56,744 bases of DNA from a virus. This document shows, in pieces, positions 39,261-48,163 of the stretch. Below the pieces are notes generated by a model. The model was given only the letters and a program-made list of their open reading frames with translations, did no database searches and was not told the DNA's origin. Each line of letters starts with the position of its first letter. Positions within the stretch are counted from its first letter, which is position 1. The stretch covers positions 1 through 56,744 of the IMG/VR virus record IMGVR_UViG_3300048016_000009, one strand, 5' to 3'. A program made the translations under genes and the position numbers.

Positions 39261-40888
39261 CTATGGCATTCATCCGCACACACATAAGCTGTGAACATTG
39301 CGGTAGTAGTGATGGTGCATCGCTTAACGACGACCACTCTACCTACTGCTTCGTGTGTAGCACACATACCCCCTCAACTGACAACATCACCATAGAAAGA
39401 CAACACATGACTGAAGTAGTCAAACCAAAAGACATGAGCTTCATTAAACGATACAACAACGGGGTAGCCGTTAGTATCAGTGAGCGTAGGCTTACTAAAA
39501 CTACCGTCGAAAAGTACGGTGTCGTTCGTGATGGTGACAGCTATCTGTTCCCTTACTTCGATGACACTGGATCGTTGGTGGCTGCTAAGATTCGCAACGT
39601 CAAGGACAAAATCTTCAGCACTGAGGGTGACTGGAAAGCTGGCACCTTGTTTGGTCAACACCTGTTCTCTAAAGGTGGTAAGACGATTACTATCGTTGAA
39701 GGTGAGGCTGATGCCCTTGCTGCGTTCCAGATGATTGGTGCTGGTAAGTATCCAGTTGTTTCGATTCGTAATGGCGCAGGCTCTGCTGTCAAGGATGTCA
39801 AGGCGCAGTATGAATACCTCGACAGTTTTGAAACCATCGTCATCTGTTTTGACAACGATGAGCCGGGACGTAAAGCTTCTAAGGAAGTTGCTGGTATCTT
39901 CGGAAGCAAAGCAAAGATTGTCAAACACGATCCAGCTTTTAAAGACGCATGCGACTACCTTGCTGATAGCAAAGAGCAGTTATTTATTAGTCGTTGGTGG
40001 TCCAGTGAACAACATACTCCCGATGGTTTGATCAACGGTGACAGCCTGTGGGATGAACTTAAAAAACCACGTCAAAAGCCTGATGCACACTGGCCCTACA
40101 CCACCCTTGACGGTATGCTTTGTGGCCTGCGTAAGCGTGAGCTTGTCACTGTTGCGGCAGGTACTGGTCAAGGTAAGAGCACGTTCTTGCGGCAGATCAT
40201 TCACCACTTGTTGATGACGACAGACGACAAGATTGGCTGCGCCTTCCTTGAAGAATCACCTTCACGTACAGCACAAGGCATCATGTCCATTGAAGCAATG
40301 AAGGCTTTGCATCTACCAACAACAGATTACACAGAGCAAGAGTTGCGTGATGCTTTTGAAAAGACAATGGGTACTGGTCGCGTGACAATGTTCTCTCACT
40401 TTGGTAGCCTTGACATTGACAACGTCATTGCTCGGTTGCGTTGGATGGCAAAGGGTATGGGGTGTAGCTGGATTATTCTTGATCACTACCAGATGATCTT
40501 GTCTGGTATGGATACTGATGAACGCAAGGGTTTGGATATGCTGCTGACAAAGCTTCGCACATTTGTCGAAGAGACTGGTGTTGGTTTGTTCGGTGTGTCG
40601 CATACTCGGCGTGAGTCTGGAAGCAAGGGTGCTGAGAACGGTGCAGAGATGACGCTGTCTTCGCTGCGTGGTACAGCAGGTATTGCTCAGTTGTCTGACG
40701 CTGTGATCGGATTGCAACGTGACCAACAACACGATGATGAGCGAGTACGTAACACCACCTGTGTCAGATTGTTGAAGTCAAGATTCACAGGCGAGACAGG
40801 TCCGGCAGGTTTCTTGTTATTCAACAAAGACATGCAGCGACTCATTGAGATTGATGATCCAACACCAGACGATCAAGATGTGTTGTGA
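39242..40888 (+). CDS. T7-type primase-helicase
   Basis: A 548-residue bifunctional protein. Cys17, Cys20, Cys36 and Cys39 form the zinc-binding domain. The Toprim primase has VEGEADALAAF and ICFDNDEPGRKA (~150-210), and the DnaB-like helicase has Walker A GTGQGKST (~307-314) and WIILDHYQMI. The C-terminus is acidic and ends DDQDVL, like the SSB of this phage, so both may dock on the same polymerase site. Start 39242 or 39263; neither has a strong ribosome site. Confidence 0.94.
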   Translation: MAQHQITMAFIRTHISCEHCGSSDGASLNDDHSTYCFVCSTHTPSTDNITIERQHMTEVVKPKDMSFIKRYNNGVAVSISERRLTKTTVEKYGVVRDGDSYLFPYFDDTGSLVAAKIRNVKDKIFSTEGDWKAGTLFGQHLFSKGGKTITIVEGEADALAAFQMIGAGKYPVVSIRNGAGSAVKDVKAQYEYLDSFETIVICFDNDEPGRKASKEVAGIFGSKAKIVKHDPAFKDACDYLADSKEQLFISRWWSSEQHTPDGLINGDSLWDELKKPRQKPDAHWPYTTLDGMLCGLRKRELVTVAAGTGQGKSTFLRQIIHHLLMTTDDKIGCAFLEESPSRTAQGIMSIEAMKALHLPTTDYTEQELRDAFEKTMGTGRVTMFSHFGSLDIDNVIARLRWMAKGMGCSWIILDHYQMILSGMDTDERKGLDMLLTKLRTFVEETGVGLFGVSHTRRESGSKGAENGAEMTLSSLRGTAGIAQLSDAVIGLQRDQQHDDERVRNTTCVRLLKSRFTGETGPAGFLLFNKDMQRLIEIDDPTPDDQDVL

Positions 40889-40939
40889 TATTTAGATCAT
40901 ATGTTATACCTACTATGTTCAAATACTAGGAGGTATAAT

Positions 40940-41437
40940 ATGAGAACACATAAAGTTTGTAATGAGTGCGGTGAGAACAAGGTTGTTGAGGACTACTACG
41001 CGAGACAATGTAAGCACACCAAGAAAGATGGAACTATTTCGTACTACACCTATCTTAAACCAATCTGTAAAAGTTGTTGGGATAAGGAATCTAGGCAGTG
41101 GTTTAGAAAAAACTGGCTTCAACACTTAGTTCAACAAGCAAAGAATCGTGCGAAACAAAAAGGACTTCCCTTTGACATTACCGCTGATGACATAGAAGTT
41201 GTGAAGTTCTGTCCGTATCTGGGTATTGAAATCAAACAAAACCTAGATGCAAAAGGCCCATCTCATAACTCACCAACAATTGATAGGATCGTTCCTGAAA
41301 AGGGATATGTTAAAGGAAATGTACAACTTATGTCTCATAAGGCAAATGCAATGAAGTACAACGCAAGCATTGATGAACTTCTATATTTTGCTAATAAGAT
41401 AATTGAGTTGCACTCCACAGATGAAAAGGTAAAATAA
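40940..41437 (+). CDS. HNH-type homing endonuclease candidate
   Basis: A 165-residue nuclease. Two N-terminal Cys pairs (CNECGENK, CKSC) form a zinc finger, and the C-terminal part has TIDRIVPEKGYVKGNVQLMS then AMKYNAS, an HNH-like (His-Me) pattern with Asp replacing the first His. AT-rich relative to neighbours and inserted between helicase and polymerase genes, as homing endonucleases often are. Start 40940 chosen for GGAGG. Confidence 0.82.
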   Translation: MRTHKVCNECGENKVVEDYYARQCKHTKKDGTISYYTYLKPICKSCWDKESRQWFRKNWLQHLVQQAKNRAKQKGLPFDITADDIEVVKFCPYLGIEIKQNLDAKGPSHNSPTIDRIVPEKGYVKGNVQLMSHKANAMKYNASIDELLYFANKIIELHSTDEKVK

Positions 41438-41439
41438 AC

Positions 41440-41589
41440 ATGAGCGAAGTAGAACAATATTGGGAAGCCATTAGAAAGAAGTGGTCACATCCTCTACCAC
41501 AATATCACCAGCTTGACCCAATGGAGCAGGCGATGCTTGTTCAATCGATCAACATCTTATTGCAGATAATTAACAACCGGAGAACATGA
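41440..41589 (+). CDS. Small protein, 49 aa
   Basis: MSEVEQYWEAIRKKWSHPLP.. ending NILLQIINNRRT. A helical, tryptophan-containing protein. The stop overlaps the next start (ATGATG). Unknown. Confidence 0.62.
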   Translation: MSEVEQYWEAIRKKWSHPLPQYHQLDPMEQAMLVQSINILLQIINNRRT

Positions 41590-41717
41590 TGAAAAAGACC
41601 TATGCAGAACTTGAGCGTGAAGCTTATATGGCAGGCAACACCATACTTGCAAAGCTTTATGCTGAGCTTGATGATGCTGAGCAGGAGTTGCTTAGCCGTG
41701 AATATGGAGGTACATAA
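41586..41717 (+). CDS. Small helical protein, 43 aa
   Basis: MMKKTYAELEREAYMAGNTI.. and an acidic second helix. Two adjacent ATGs (41586, 41589) are possible starts. Coupled by overlaps to both neighbours (TAATG at 41715). Unknown. Confidence 0.62.
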   Translation: MMKKTYAELEREAYMAGNTILAKLYAELDDAEQELLSREYGGT

Positions 41718-41875
41718 TGAGTGATGGTGGTAAAGGCAGCGCACAACGACCACGTTCTGTAGCTGATGAAGAATGGGCCAACCGATGGGATGCCATCTTT
41801 GGTAGAGACAAACCTAAGCAACCTAAGAAGGACAACGATGACGACATGGACAAGCCGTTGCCTGATCGAAGGTGA
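41717..41875 (+). CDS. Conserved small protein, 52 aa
   Basis: MSDGGKGSAQRPRSVADEEW.. with NRWDAIFGRDK is a short protein found in many phages. Probably disordered C-terminus (DNDDDMDKPLP). Function unknown; overlaps the next gene by 38 bp. Confidence 0.78.
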   Translation: MSDGGKGSAQRPRSVADEEWANRWDAIFGRDKPKQPKKDNDDDMDKPLPDRR

Positions 41876-42305
41876 TCACTTGTGTGTCTGCACAACTGAG
41901 GCAGACTATCACACCACCCTCAAGTATTTGAAGGTGCCGATAGCTGAGTGGGACAGATGGCTGATTCATGAATCGTTAGCAACCACTCACTACTTCAACA
42001 CACCAAAGGGTAACAGAGTCACCATTGTGTGCATACCTGTTACGCCTGAGACAGACGGTATTGATGTTGCAACATTGTTAGTACACGAAGCTGTGCATGT
42101 TGTGCAGGAATACTTCAGGTTCATTGGTGAAGACAATCCCGGCAACGAGATAGAAGCATACGCTATTCAGAATGTGAGCGCATCACTGATGAGGGCGTAC
42201 CGTGATAAACTATTTCCGAAACCAAAGAAGGAAAAGAAAGATGGATTACATATGGGACATAGAGACATACAAGACAGCGTTCACGTTCTCAGCGATCAGT
42301 GCTGA
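41838..42305 (+). CDS. HExxH metallopeptidase-like protein, 155 aa
   Basis: The central LLVHEAVHVVQEYF carries H83-E84-x-x-H87, with E104/E106 (GNEIEAYAIQ) as a plausible third ligand, the zincin layout. AAGGA lies before ATG 41838. The target is unknown; it might process phage or host proteins. It overlaps the polymerase gene by 65 bp. Confidence 0.78.
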   Translation: MTTWTSRCLIEGDHLCVCTTEADYHTTLKYLKVPIAEWDRWLIHESLATTHYFNTPKGNRVTIVCIPVTPETDGIDVATLLVHEAVHVVQEYFRFIGEDNPGNEIEAYAIQNVSASLMRAYRDKLFPKPKKEKKDGLHMGHRDIQDSVHVLSDQC

Positions 42306-44310
42306 CGAGTCGCATGCTGTAGCGTTTGAATGTTCACAACGAAAGAACGAAGCTGACAAGTTGTTCAGCTTCCTTGCAGAACTGAAGAAGAAGAAGCATA
42401 GGATGGTGGGATACAACAACATAGGCTTCGACTACCCTGTGTTGCATGACCTGCTGTCTGTTGCTGACAAGGCACTCACTGTGTCAGGCAAGGCTGTAGC
42501 TACACGTGTTTACAAGAAGGCACAATCTATTATCGGTAGCGATGACAGGTTTGGTCATCTTGTCCGTGACAACCAGCAGTATGTGCAGCAGATCGACCTG
42601 TACAAGATCATGCACTTCGATAATCCTGCACGGGCTACATCGCTGAAGGCACTTGAGTTCAACATGAAAGCTGACAGTATCGTTGACCTGCCATACGATC
42701 CGCACAGTGACTTGACAGATGACCAGATAGATGTGTTGCTTGCATACAACATGCACGATGTGAAGATGACGTTGTTGTTCTACAAAGAATGCTTGTCACA
42801 AATCACATTCCGTGAAGAGTTGTCTACCAAGTACAACCGCAACTTTCTCAACCACAACGATACAAAGATCGGCAAAGACTACTTCATCATGAAGCTTGAA
42901 GAGAACATGCCTGAGAGTTGCTATCGTATTGGTAAGAAGGGTGAGCGTCACATCAATCAGACTAAGCGACCAGTCATTCACATCAAAGATTGTTTGTTCA
43001 ACTACTACGACTTCAAGCGTCCTGAGTTTCAGCTTGTGTTGGAATGGTTTGCTGCACAGTCTTTGACAGAAACAAAGGGTGCTTTATCTGACATTGAAGA
43101 GAGCGACCTTGGTGACTTAGCTGCCTATGCTGAGATGATTACTAAGCGTCAGAAGTGGTTCAACAAACCAAGCGATGATGTTGTTGCTGCCTTCAAAGAA
43201 CTGCACCCATTGGGTTGGGTATCTGAAGAAGAGTTGAAGGCTAAGAAGAAGGGTGAGAAGCAGTACAGCTACTGGAAGAACTGGAGAGTTGCTACCAACT
43301 TGAACGTGACAATCGGTGGCTTTCGTTTCGACTTTGGTACTGGTGGTATTCACGGTTCTATTGAGAGCACCATCGTCAAAGAAGATGAAGAGTACATGAT
43401 TGTTGATGCTGACGTTGCGTCTATGTATCCCAACATTGCCATTGCCAATCGTGTATTCCCTGAGCATTTGTCTGAGAAGTTCTGTGACATCTACCAAGAT
43501 GTGTACGAGCAGCGTAAGAGCTACCCCAAGGGCAGCGCTGAGAACGCCATGCTGAAGCTTGCGTTGAACGGTGTGTACGGTGACAGCAATAACAAGTACA
43601 GCCCCTTCTACGACCCTCAGTACACGATGACGATCACCATCAATGGTCAGCTTAGCCTGTGCCTGTTGGCTGAGAAGCTGATGGATATTGAAGGCTTATC
43701 CATTGTGCAGGTTAATACTGACGGTATCACTGTGAAGATGCCACGTAACAAGCATGATGAATACATCAACATCTGTGATGCATGGCAGAGACAGGTTGGT
43801 CTACAACTTGAGTATGCTCATTATTCAAAGATGATTATTCGTGACGTGAACAACTACATCGCTGTATATACAGACGGTAAGGTGAAGCGCAAGGGTGCGT
43901 ATCAACACGAAGGTTTGGGATGGCATCAAGATCAAGGTGGTCTTATCATTCCGAAGGCTGCTGAAGCTGCAATGCTTCAGGGTATTCCTCTTGATGTATA
44001 TATCAAGGGTCACAAGAACAAGTATGACTTCATGCTGAGGGTGAAAGTGCCACGCAGTAGTAGGCTTGTGATGGTGATGGGTGACAACACTGAGGTGCAT
44101 CAACAGAACATGTGCAGGTTCTATGCTTGCAATGCTGGTGGTGCTCTCATCAAGGTGATGCCACCACTCAAGGAAGAGGCTGAGCCTAGACGCATATCGA
44201 TTGGTGAAGGCTACGGTATGTGGACATGCAACGACATCAACGACTTCACTTGGAAAGACGTTGACTACCAATACTACATTGACGCTGCTGCAAAGCTGGT
44301 GATACAATGA
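42241..44310 (+). CDS. DNA polymerase, family-B-like
   Basis: A 689-residue polymerase. The 3'-5' exonuclease has WDIETY (D6, E8), GYNNIGFDYPVLHDLL and YNMHDVKM. The polymerase part has motif A VDADVASMYPN (~388), motif B KLALNGVYGD (~438) and motif C VNTDGITV (~491). These are family-B (DxxSxYP, KxxxNxxYG, xTDx) motifs and not the family-A motifs of T7 polymerase. No terminal-protein region is apparent, and the chain is compact. Start 42241 is set by AAGGAAAAG. It replicates the genome with the neighbouring primase-helicase and SSB. Confidence 0.92.
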   Translation: MDYIWDIETYKTAFTFSAISADESHAVAFECSQRKNEADKLFSFLAELKKKKHRMVGYNNIGFDYPVLHDLLSVADKALTVSGKAVATRVYKKAQSIIGSDDRFGHLVRDNQQYVQQIDLYKIMHFDNPARATSLKALEFNMKADSIVDLPYDPHSDLTDDQIDVLLAYNMHDVKMTLLFYKECLSQITFREELSTKYNRNFLNHNDTKIGKDYFIMKLEENMPESCYRIGKKGERHINQTKRPVIHIKDCLFNYYDFKRPEFQLVLEWFAAQSLTETKGALSDIEESDLGDLAAYAEMITKRQKWFNKPSDDVVAAFKELHPLGWVSEEELKAKKKGEKQYSYWKNWRVATNLNVTIGGFRFDFGTGGIHGSIESTIVKEDEEYMIVDADVASMYPNIAIANRVFPEHLSEKFCDIYQDVYEQRKSYPKGSAENAMLKLALNGVYGDSNNKYSPFYDPQYTMTITINGQLSLCLLAEKLMDIEGLSIVQVNTDGITVKMPRNKHDEYINICDAWQRQVGLQLEYAHYSKMIIRDVNNYIAVYTDGKVKRKGAYQHEGLGWHQDQGGLIIPKAAEAAMLQGIPLDVYIKGHKNKYDFMLRVKVPRSSRLVMVMGDNTEVHQQNMCRFYACNAGGALIKVMPPLKEEAEPRRISIGEGYGMWTCNDINDFTWKDVDYQYYIDAAAKLVIQ

Positions 44311-44369
44311 AGCATGTAGGAAGCTGACCCCTACTGAATTGGTCAGCATTAAACTCAAAGGAAACTCAA

Positions 44370-44780
44370 ATGAGTGATAAGTTGAAAATCAAAGCCGATG
44401 TATATTGGGCCTCTCTGAATCGTAAGAATGAAATGGCTGATGCTTACACGGTTGATCTGTGTAACCTGTCTGACAAAGCAGTTGCTGCACTGGAAGACAT
44501 GGGTATCTCGGTGCAAGAGAATACAGAGAAGAAGCCTGAGCAGGGTAAGTACATCACTTGCAAGAGCCAGCGTCCCATCAAAGCCTACGACACCGATGGT
44601 GATGAAATCATTGAAGACATTGGCAATAGCAGCAAAGCAATTTGTATGATTGGTAGCTATGCTTGGACATACAAGAACAAGAAAGGCGTTAGCCCTTCAT
44701 TGGCTAAGCTGGTTGTTACAGACTTGGTTGCCTATGCTGGTGGTGCTGACCTCTCCGCTGACGACGAAGACGTTCTGTAA
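44370..44780 (+). CDS. ssb: Single-stranded DNA-binding protein, gp2.5-like
   Basis: A 136-residue protein with an OB-like strand order and an acidic C-terminal tail (LSADDEDVL), as expected for T7 gp2.5-type SSBs whose tail binds polymerase and helicase. It lies between polymerase and exonuclease genes. AAAGGAAAC precedes the start. The identity rests on position and tail, since family motifs are weak. Confidence 0.72.
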   Translation: MSDKLKIKADVYWASLNRKNEMADAYTVDLCNLSDKAVAALEDMGISVQENTEKKPEQGKYITCKSQRPIKAYDTDGDEIIEDIGNSSKAICMIGSYAWTYKNKKGVSPSLAKLVVTDLVAYAGGADLSADDEDVL

Positions 44781-45482
44781 ATGATCTGTTGCATCGACGC
44801 CGATATATATGCATATAGGGCGGCGGCAGCATGTGAGAATGAAGAAGAGTCACAGGCTATCCGGTCTGTTGACTCTCTTATCATTAACACTCTCATGTGT
44901 GGCGTAGATAAGTGTGGATATGTCGATCAATGGAAGCTCTTTCTCACAGGTAAGGGCAACTTCAGAAACGACATAGCCATCACAGCCCCCTACAAAGGCA
45001 ACAGAGCAGACAAAACAAAGCCTAAACATTTGGCTGCGGTGCGTAAGCATCTGATGCAAGAGTGGAAGGCTGACATGTCTGAAGGTCAAGAAGCCGATGA
45101 CTCCATTGCCATTGAAGCTACAACGCTTGGTGATAATGGGGTCATTGTTTCGTTGGACAAAGACTTAGATCAGGTGGCTGGTTGGCATTACAACTTCATT
45201 AAGAAGGAAGCCTACTATGTCACTGAAGCTGAAGGTTTGCTCAGGCTGTACATGCAAATCTTGACAGGCGATACTGCCGACAACATCATAGGTCTTCGTG
45301 GCATTGGTAATGTCAAGGCTAAGAAGATGTTAGAAGATGCAGCAGATGAGACAGAAATGTTTCAGCGCTGTGTTGAAGCTTATGATGGTAATGAGGATAG
45401 GGTTGTTGAAAACGCCCATCTACTTTTCTTACGTAGACATGAAGGACAAACATGGACAAGCCCTTTAAACCGAATGACGTAG
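44781..45482 (+). CDS. 5'-3' exonuclease (FEN/T7 gp6-like)
   Basis: A 233-residue nuclease with metal-binding motifs CIDADIYAYR, PYKGNR, GQEADDSIAIEA and SLDKDLDQV. The helix-three-turn segment TGDTADNIIGLRGIGNVKAK contacts DNA. It would remove RNA primers, degrade host DNA and act in recombination. It begins at the base after the SSB stop. Confidence 0.93.
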   Translation: MICCIDADIYAYRAAAACENEEESQAIRSVDSLIINTLMCGVDKCGYVDQWKLFLTGKGNFRNDIAITAPYKGNRADKTKPKHLAAVRKHLMQEWKADMSEGQEADDSIAIEATTLGDNGVIVSLDKDLDQVAGWHYNFIKKEAYYVTEAEGLLRLYMQILTGDTADNIIGLRGIGNVKAKKMLEDAADETEMFQRCVEAYDGNEDRVVENAHLLFLRRHEGQTWTSPLNRMT

Positions 45483-45784
45483 CTGTAATCTTGCGACCAG
45501 TTATCAACGCAGACGAGAAGTGGGACGGTGACTTTGAACTGATGGTGTGTGCTGTTGGTCCAGTTACATTGAATGAAGAAGACATGCAAGACATGCTTGC
45601 TGTCGCAACATTGATGGCAACAACTGTTCCGTTGATGGAAGAAGACAAAGCCTTTGCAAAGAAGATCATGGATAAGTGTGATGAGATTTATGCAGACGGT
45701 GGTATTGATCTTGGTGATGCAACCGTTGTTGATGACACACATGTGCTGACTCAGTACAGTAAAACCGTTGGAGGTATGCAATGA
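45452..45784 (+). CDS. Hypothetical acidic protein, 110 aa
   Basis: MDKPFKPNDVAVILRPVINA.. is an acidic, beta then helical protein with no recognised family. It overlaps the exonuclease gene by 31 bp and the next by 4. Replication-operon context. Confidence 0.75.
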   Translation: MDKPFKPNDVAVILRPVINADEKWDGDFELMVCAVGPVTLNEEDMQDMLAVATLMATTVPLMEEDKAFAKKIMDKCDEIYADGGIDLGDATVVDDTHVLTQYSKTVGGMQ

Positions 45785-46224
45785 AGAAATGTAGCGAATG
45801 CCTTTACGCCAGTGTGGATGGTGACAATGAACCTTGTGTTAGTTGTGAAGACCCCGGTACTAACTGGGTTGCTTCACCTCAGTATCACCCAAAAGATGTA
45901 GCGTTTACTGGCACTACAACTGGTGTCAAGTACGACAACGGTAAACCTCAATGGTCTTTGCTGCCCTTCAAAGCTTTGGGTCAGGTCGTTGAAGTGTTGA
46001 CCTATGGTGCAAAGAAGTATGCTCCAGACAATTGGAAGAAAGTACCTGACGCTCGTCGTCGTTATATCGATGCAGGCTTTCGTCACCTCACTGCTTATGC
46101 TAGTGGTGAAACAAACGATCCAGAGACTGGTAAGCATCACCTTGCTCACGCTATTTGTTGTATGCTCTACCTTGTAGCATTTGATTTAGGAGAACACAAT
46201 GACAAAAGTAACAGTGACATTTGA
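45781..46224 (+). CDS. dATP/dGTP diphosphohydrolase-like (DUF5664)
   Basis: An N-terminal zinc-finger-like part (CSECLY.., CVSCEDPG) precedes the DUF5664 core: GVKYDNGKPQWSLLPFKAL, EVLTYGAKKYAPDNWKK, DAGFRHLTAY and HHLAHAICCMLYL. The family is annotated as a dATP/dGTP pyrophosphohydrolase-related domain and is common in phages with their own nucleotide pathways. Probably adjusts dNTP pools. Confidence 0.85.
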   Translation: MKKCSECLYASVDGDNEPCVSCEDPGTNWVASPQYHPKDVAFTGTTTGVKYDNGKPQWSLLPFKALGQVVEVLTYGAKKYAPDNWKKVPDARRRYIDAGFRHLTAYASGETNDPETGKHHLAHAICCMLYLVAFDLGEHNDKSNSDI

Positions 46225-46372
46225 AGCTGAGATTGATGTTGAAGACTTGGGTGCTGAGTATTCCAACGAAGACTACCTTGTTTACACTGTCAAAGGCACG
46301 GTCATCTATGCCATGAGTAGGCTTGATGCAGACATTACATTCAACAGGGTTGATGTGGAAGGACTAGAATGA
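46199..46372 (+). CDS. Small acidic protein, 57 aa
   Basis: MTKVTVTFEAEIDVEDLGAE.. forms a short beta-rich protein. GGAG precedes ATG 46199 and it overlaps both neighbours. Unknown. Confidence 0.65.
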   Translation: MTKVTVTFEAEIDVEDLGAEYSNEDYLVYTVKGTVIYAMSRLDADITFNRVDVEGLE

Positions 46373-46560
46373 AGATAACAATCACTGATGCTGAGAACGG
46401 TTTTGTTGTAGCGGTAGAGGAAAGTGAAGACAGTTTCTTCTATTTCGTAGCACTTGACATTGAAGATGTTTGTTCTATTGTGCAGAACATCTTGGTTGAA
46501 CCAGCCGATGTGTTGGACATGACCAACATAGCCTTTGAAGCGGTGCGTAGTGACCGTTAA
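46369..46560 (+). CDS. Small acidic protein, 63 aa
   Basis: MKITITDAENGFVVAVEESE.. with a two-strand, helix pattern. Starts in the stop of the previous gene (ATGA). Unknown function. Confidence 0.68.
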   Translation: MKITITDAENGFVVAVEESEDSFFYFVALDIEDVCSIVQNILVEPADVLDMTNIAFEAVRSDR

Positions 46561-46933
46561 AGAACGCAATGGTGGTGAGTGGACAGAGGCACGATTCAGA
46601 AGTTTCGTGACCTCTGCCTTACGTGCTGCGTCAAGGCGTTGGCCTCCGAAGTACAAGGCTTTGAAGGAAGCCTTTGCTGGTAGGAAGGTGAATGCTAAGA
46701 CGGGTAAGCAGGCTATGCATTACAACTGTGCTGAATGCAAACAACTCTTTGTTGCTGCTGATGTACAGGTAGATCACATCAACCCTGTGGTGGACCCTAA
46801 GACGGGCTTCACTACATGGGATAACTTCATTGAACGTATGTTCTGTGAGATGAAGAATCTACAGGTGATGTGTAAGCCTTGTCATAAAATCAAAACTGAT
46901 CAAGAGAAACTTGAAAGGAAAAAGAAAGTATGA
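46550..46933 (+). CDS. HNH endonuclease, 127 aa
   Basis: With a GTG start at 46550 the protein has NCAECKQLF and CKPCHKIKT cysteine pairs around the HNH core VDHINPVVDPKTGF..WDNF. This is a widespread phage HNH family, here next to RNA ligase. Could be a recombination or packaging nuclease or a homing enzyme; unlike the two other HNH genes, its base composition does not stand out. Confidence 0.88.
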   Translation: MTVKERNGGEWTEARFRSFVTSALRAASRRWPPKYKALKEAFAGRKVNAKTGKQAMHYNCAECKQLFVAADVQVDHINPVVDPKTGFTTWDNFIERMFCEMKNLQVMCKPCHKIKTDQEKLERKKKV

Positions 46934-47835
46934 GCTTCCTAAAATATCAACACCTTGAACGCTACGGTAACACCGAAGTGGAAGGCATTGAAGTGGGTAC
47001 ATGCTACGTATTCCCTAAGCTGGACGGTACTAACGGTAGTGTTTGGTGGGCTGATGCCCCTGATCGATGGTCGAGCGTGAGATGCGGTAGTCGTAACCGT
47101 GAGCTTACTCTGGACAATGACAACGCTGGTTTCATGAATGCTATGGTGGTTGATAAAGCCATCACCAGCTTTTTGTATAACGAAAAAGACCTTGTCCTCT
47201 ACGGTGAATGGCTTGTACCGCACACACTGAAGACCTACAACGATGATGCATGGCGCAAGTTCTATGTGTTCGATGTGTTTGATCGTAAGAAAGAACGGCT
47301 ACTTAGCTATGACGAATACTCTGAAGAACTCATCGCTGCTGGTATCAATGTCATTGCGCCCATTGCCATCATCAAGAATGGCAGCATCGACCACTTCACT
47401 GAGTGTCTGAGTAAGGCACACTATCTGGTGAAGGATGGTGAAGGTGCTGGTGAAGGTGTTGTCATCAAGAACTATGACTACCAGAACAAGTATGGTCGTC
47501 AGACATGGGCCAAGATTGTCGGCAACGAATTCAAAGCTAAGCATCACCTTGCAATGGGTGCGCCTGTCATTGGTGGTGAAATCGTTGAAGAGAAGATTGT
47601 TCTGAAGTATGTGACGCAGGCTTTGGTAGACAAAGTTGTTGCAAAAATCACTAACGAAATGGGAGGGTGGTCCAGTAAATACATTCCTCGTTTGATTCAC
47701 ACTGTATACTACGATCTAGTCACTGAGGAAACATGGAACTTCGTGAAGGAGTTTAAGAATCCTAAGATTGACTTCAAAGTGTTGTCGCACTACACGACAG
47801 CGAAGATTAAAGAACTGAAAAAGGAATTGTTCTAA
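46930..47835 (+). CDS. RNA ligase (Rnl2-like nucleotidyltransferase)
   Basis: A 301-residue adenylyltransferase with motif I K30-L-D-G (KLDGTNGSVW), motif III-like LVLYGEWL, motif IV GEGVVIKNY and motif V TWAKIV. The helical C-terminal ~90 residues match RNA ligases and not NAD- or ATP-type DNA ligases. It could repair tRNAs cut by host anticodon nucleases or seal other RNA; the phage also carries tRNA genes. Overlaps both neighbours by 1-4 bases. Confidence 0.88.
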   Translation: MSFLKYQHLERYGNTEVEGIEVGTCYVFPKLDGTNGSVWWADAPDRWSSVRCGSRNRELTLDNDNAGFMNAMVVDKAITSFLYNEKDLVLYGEWLVPHTLKTYNDDAWRKFYVFDVFDRKKERLLSYDEYSEELIAAGINVIAPIAIIKNGSIDHFTECLSKAHYLVKDGEGAGEGVVIKNYDYQNKYGRQTWAKIVGNEFKAKHHLAMGAPVIGGEIVEEKIVLKYVTQALVDKVVAKITNEMGGWSSKYIPRLIHTVYYDLVTEETWNFVKEFKNPKIDFKVLSHYTTAKIKELKKELF

Positions 47836-47996
47836 TGAACTTTTTAAGTGTACTAACCCTCGTCTTCATTGTGTTGAAGTTGACAGACTTCATTGATTGG
47901 TCTTGGTGGTTTGTGCTGGCACCAACATTGATTCAAGCTGGTGCAATGCTGACTACCATCATTGGCTTAATTGTTTTTGCAGTGAGGAAGAAATGA
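47835..47996 (+). CDS. Two-span membrane microprotein, 53 aa
   Basis: MNFLSVLTLVFIVLKLTDFI.. WSWWFVLAPTLI and a second helix (MLTTIIGLIVFAV). The LK-T-..-I-WSWW pattern resembles the transmembrane Fragile-X-F type small phage proteins. ATG shares a base with the RNA ligase stop. Function unknown. Confidence 0.72.
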   Translation: MNFLSVLTLVFIVLKLTDFIDWSWWFVLAPTLIQAGAMLTTIIGLIVFAVRKK

Positions 47997-48163
47997 AAAT
48001 TGAACTTGATATGTACAAAGAAAACGAAGATGGATCAGCAGACTTCAGCGTCAACCTTGACCAAGAAGCCATTGTGTTTCTTATCCGCAAAGCCCTGCTT
48101 GATTGCATCAAAGAAGGTATTGAGATGGGTAAGACAGCAACACCAATAGAGGAAACAGAATGA
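47993..48163 (+). CDS. Small acidic protein, 56 aa
   Basis: MKIELDMYKENEDGSADFSV.. a strand pair followed by a helix. Overlaps MazG by 4 bases. Unknown. Confidence 0.7.
   Translation: MKIELDMYKENEDGSADFSVNLDQEAIVFLIRKALLDCIKEGIEMGKTATPIEETE

Noticed and set aside
40889-40939. Promoter before the HNH gene
   Set aside because: TATAAT overlaps the ribosome site and start codon, and no -35 hexamer is correctly spaced.
42241-44310. Family-A (T7-type) DNA polymerase
   Set aside because: The motifs (DxxSxYP-like, NGVYGD, NTDG) are family B; no family-A O-helix motif is present.
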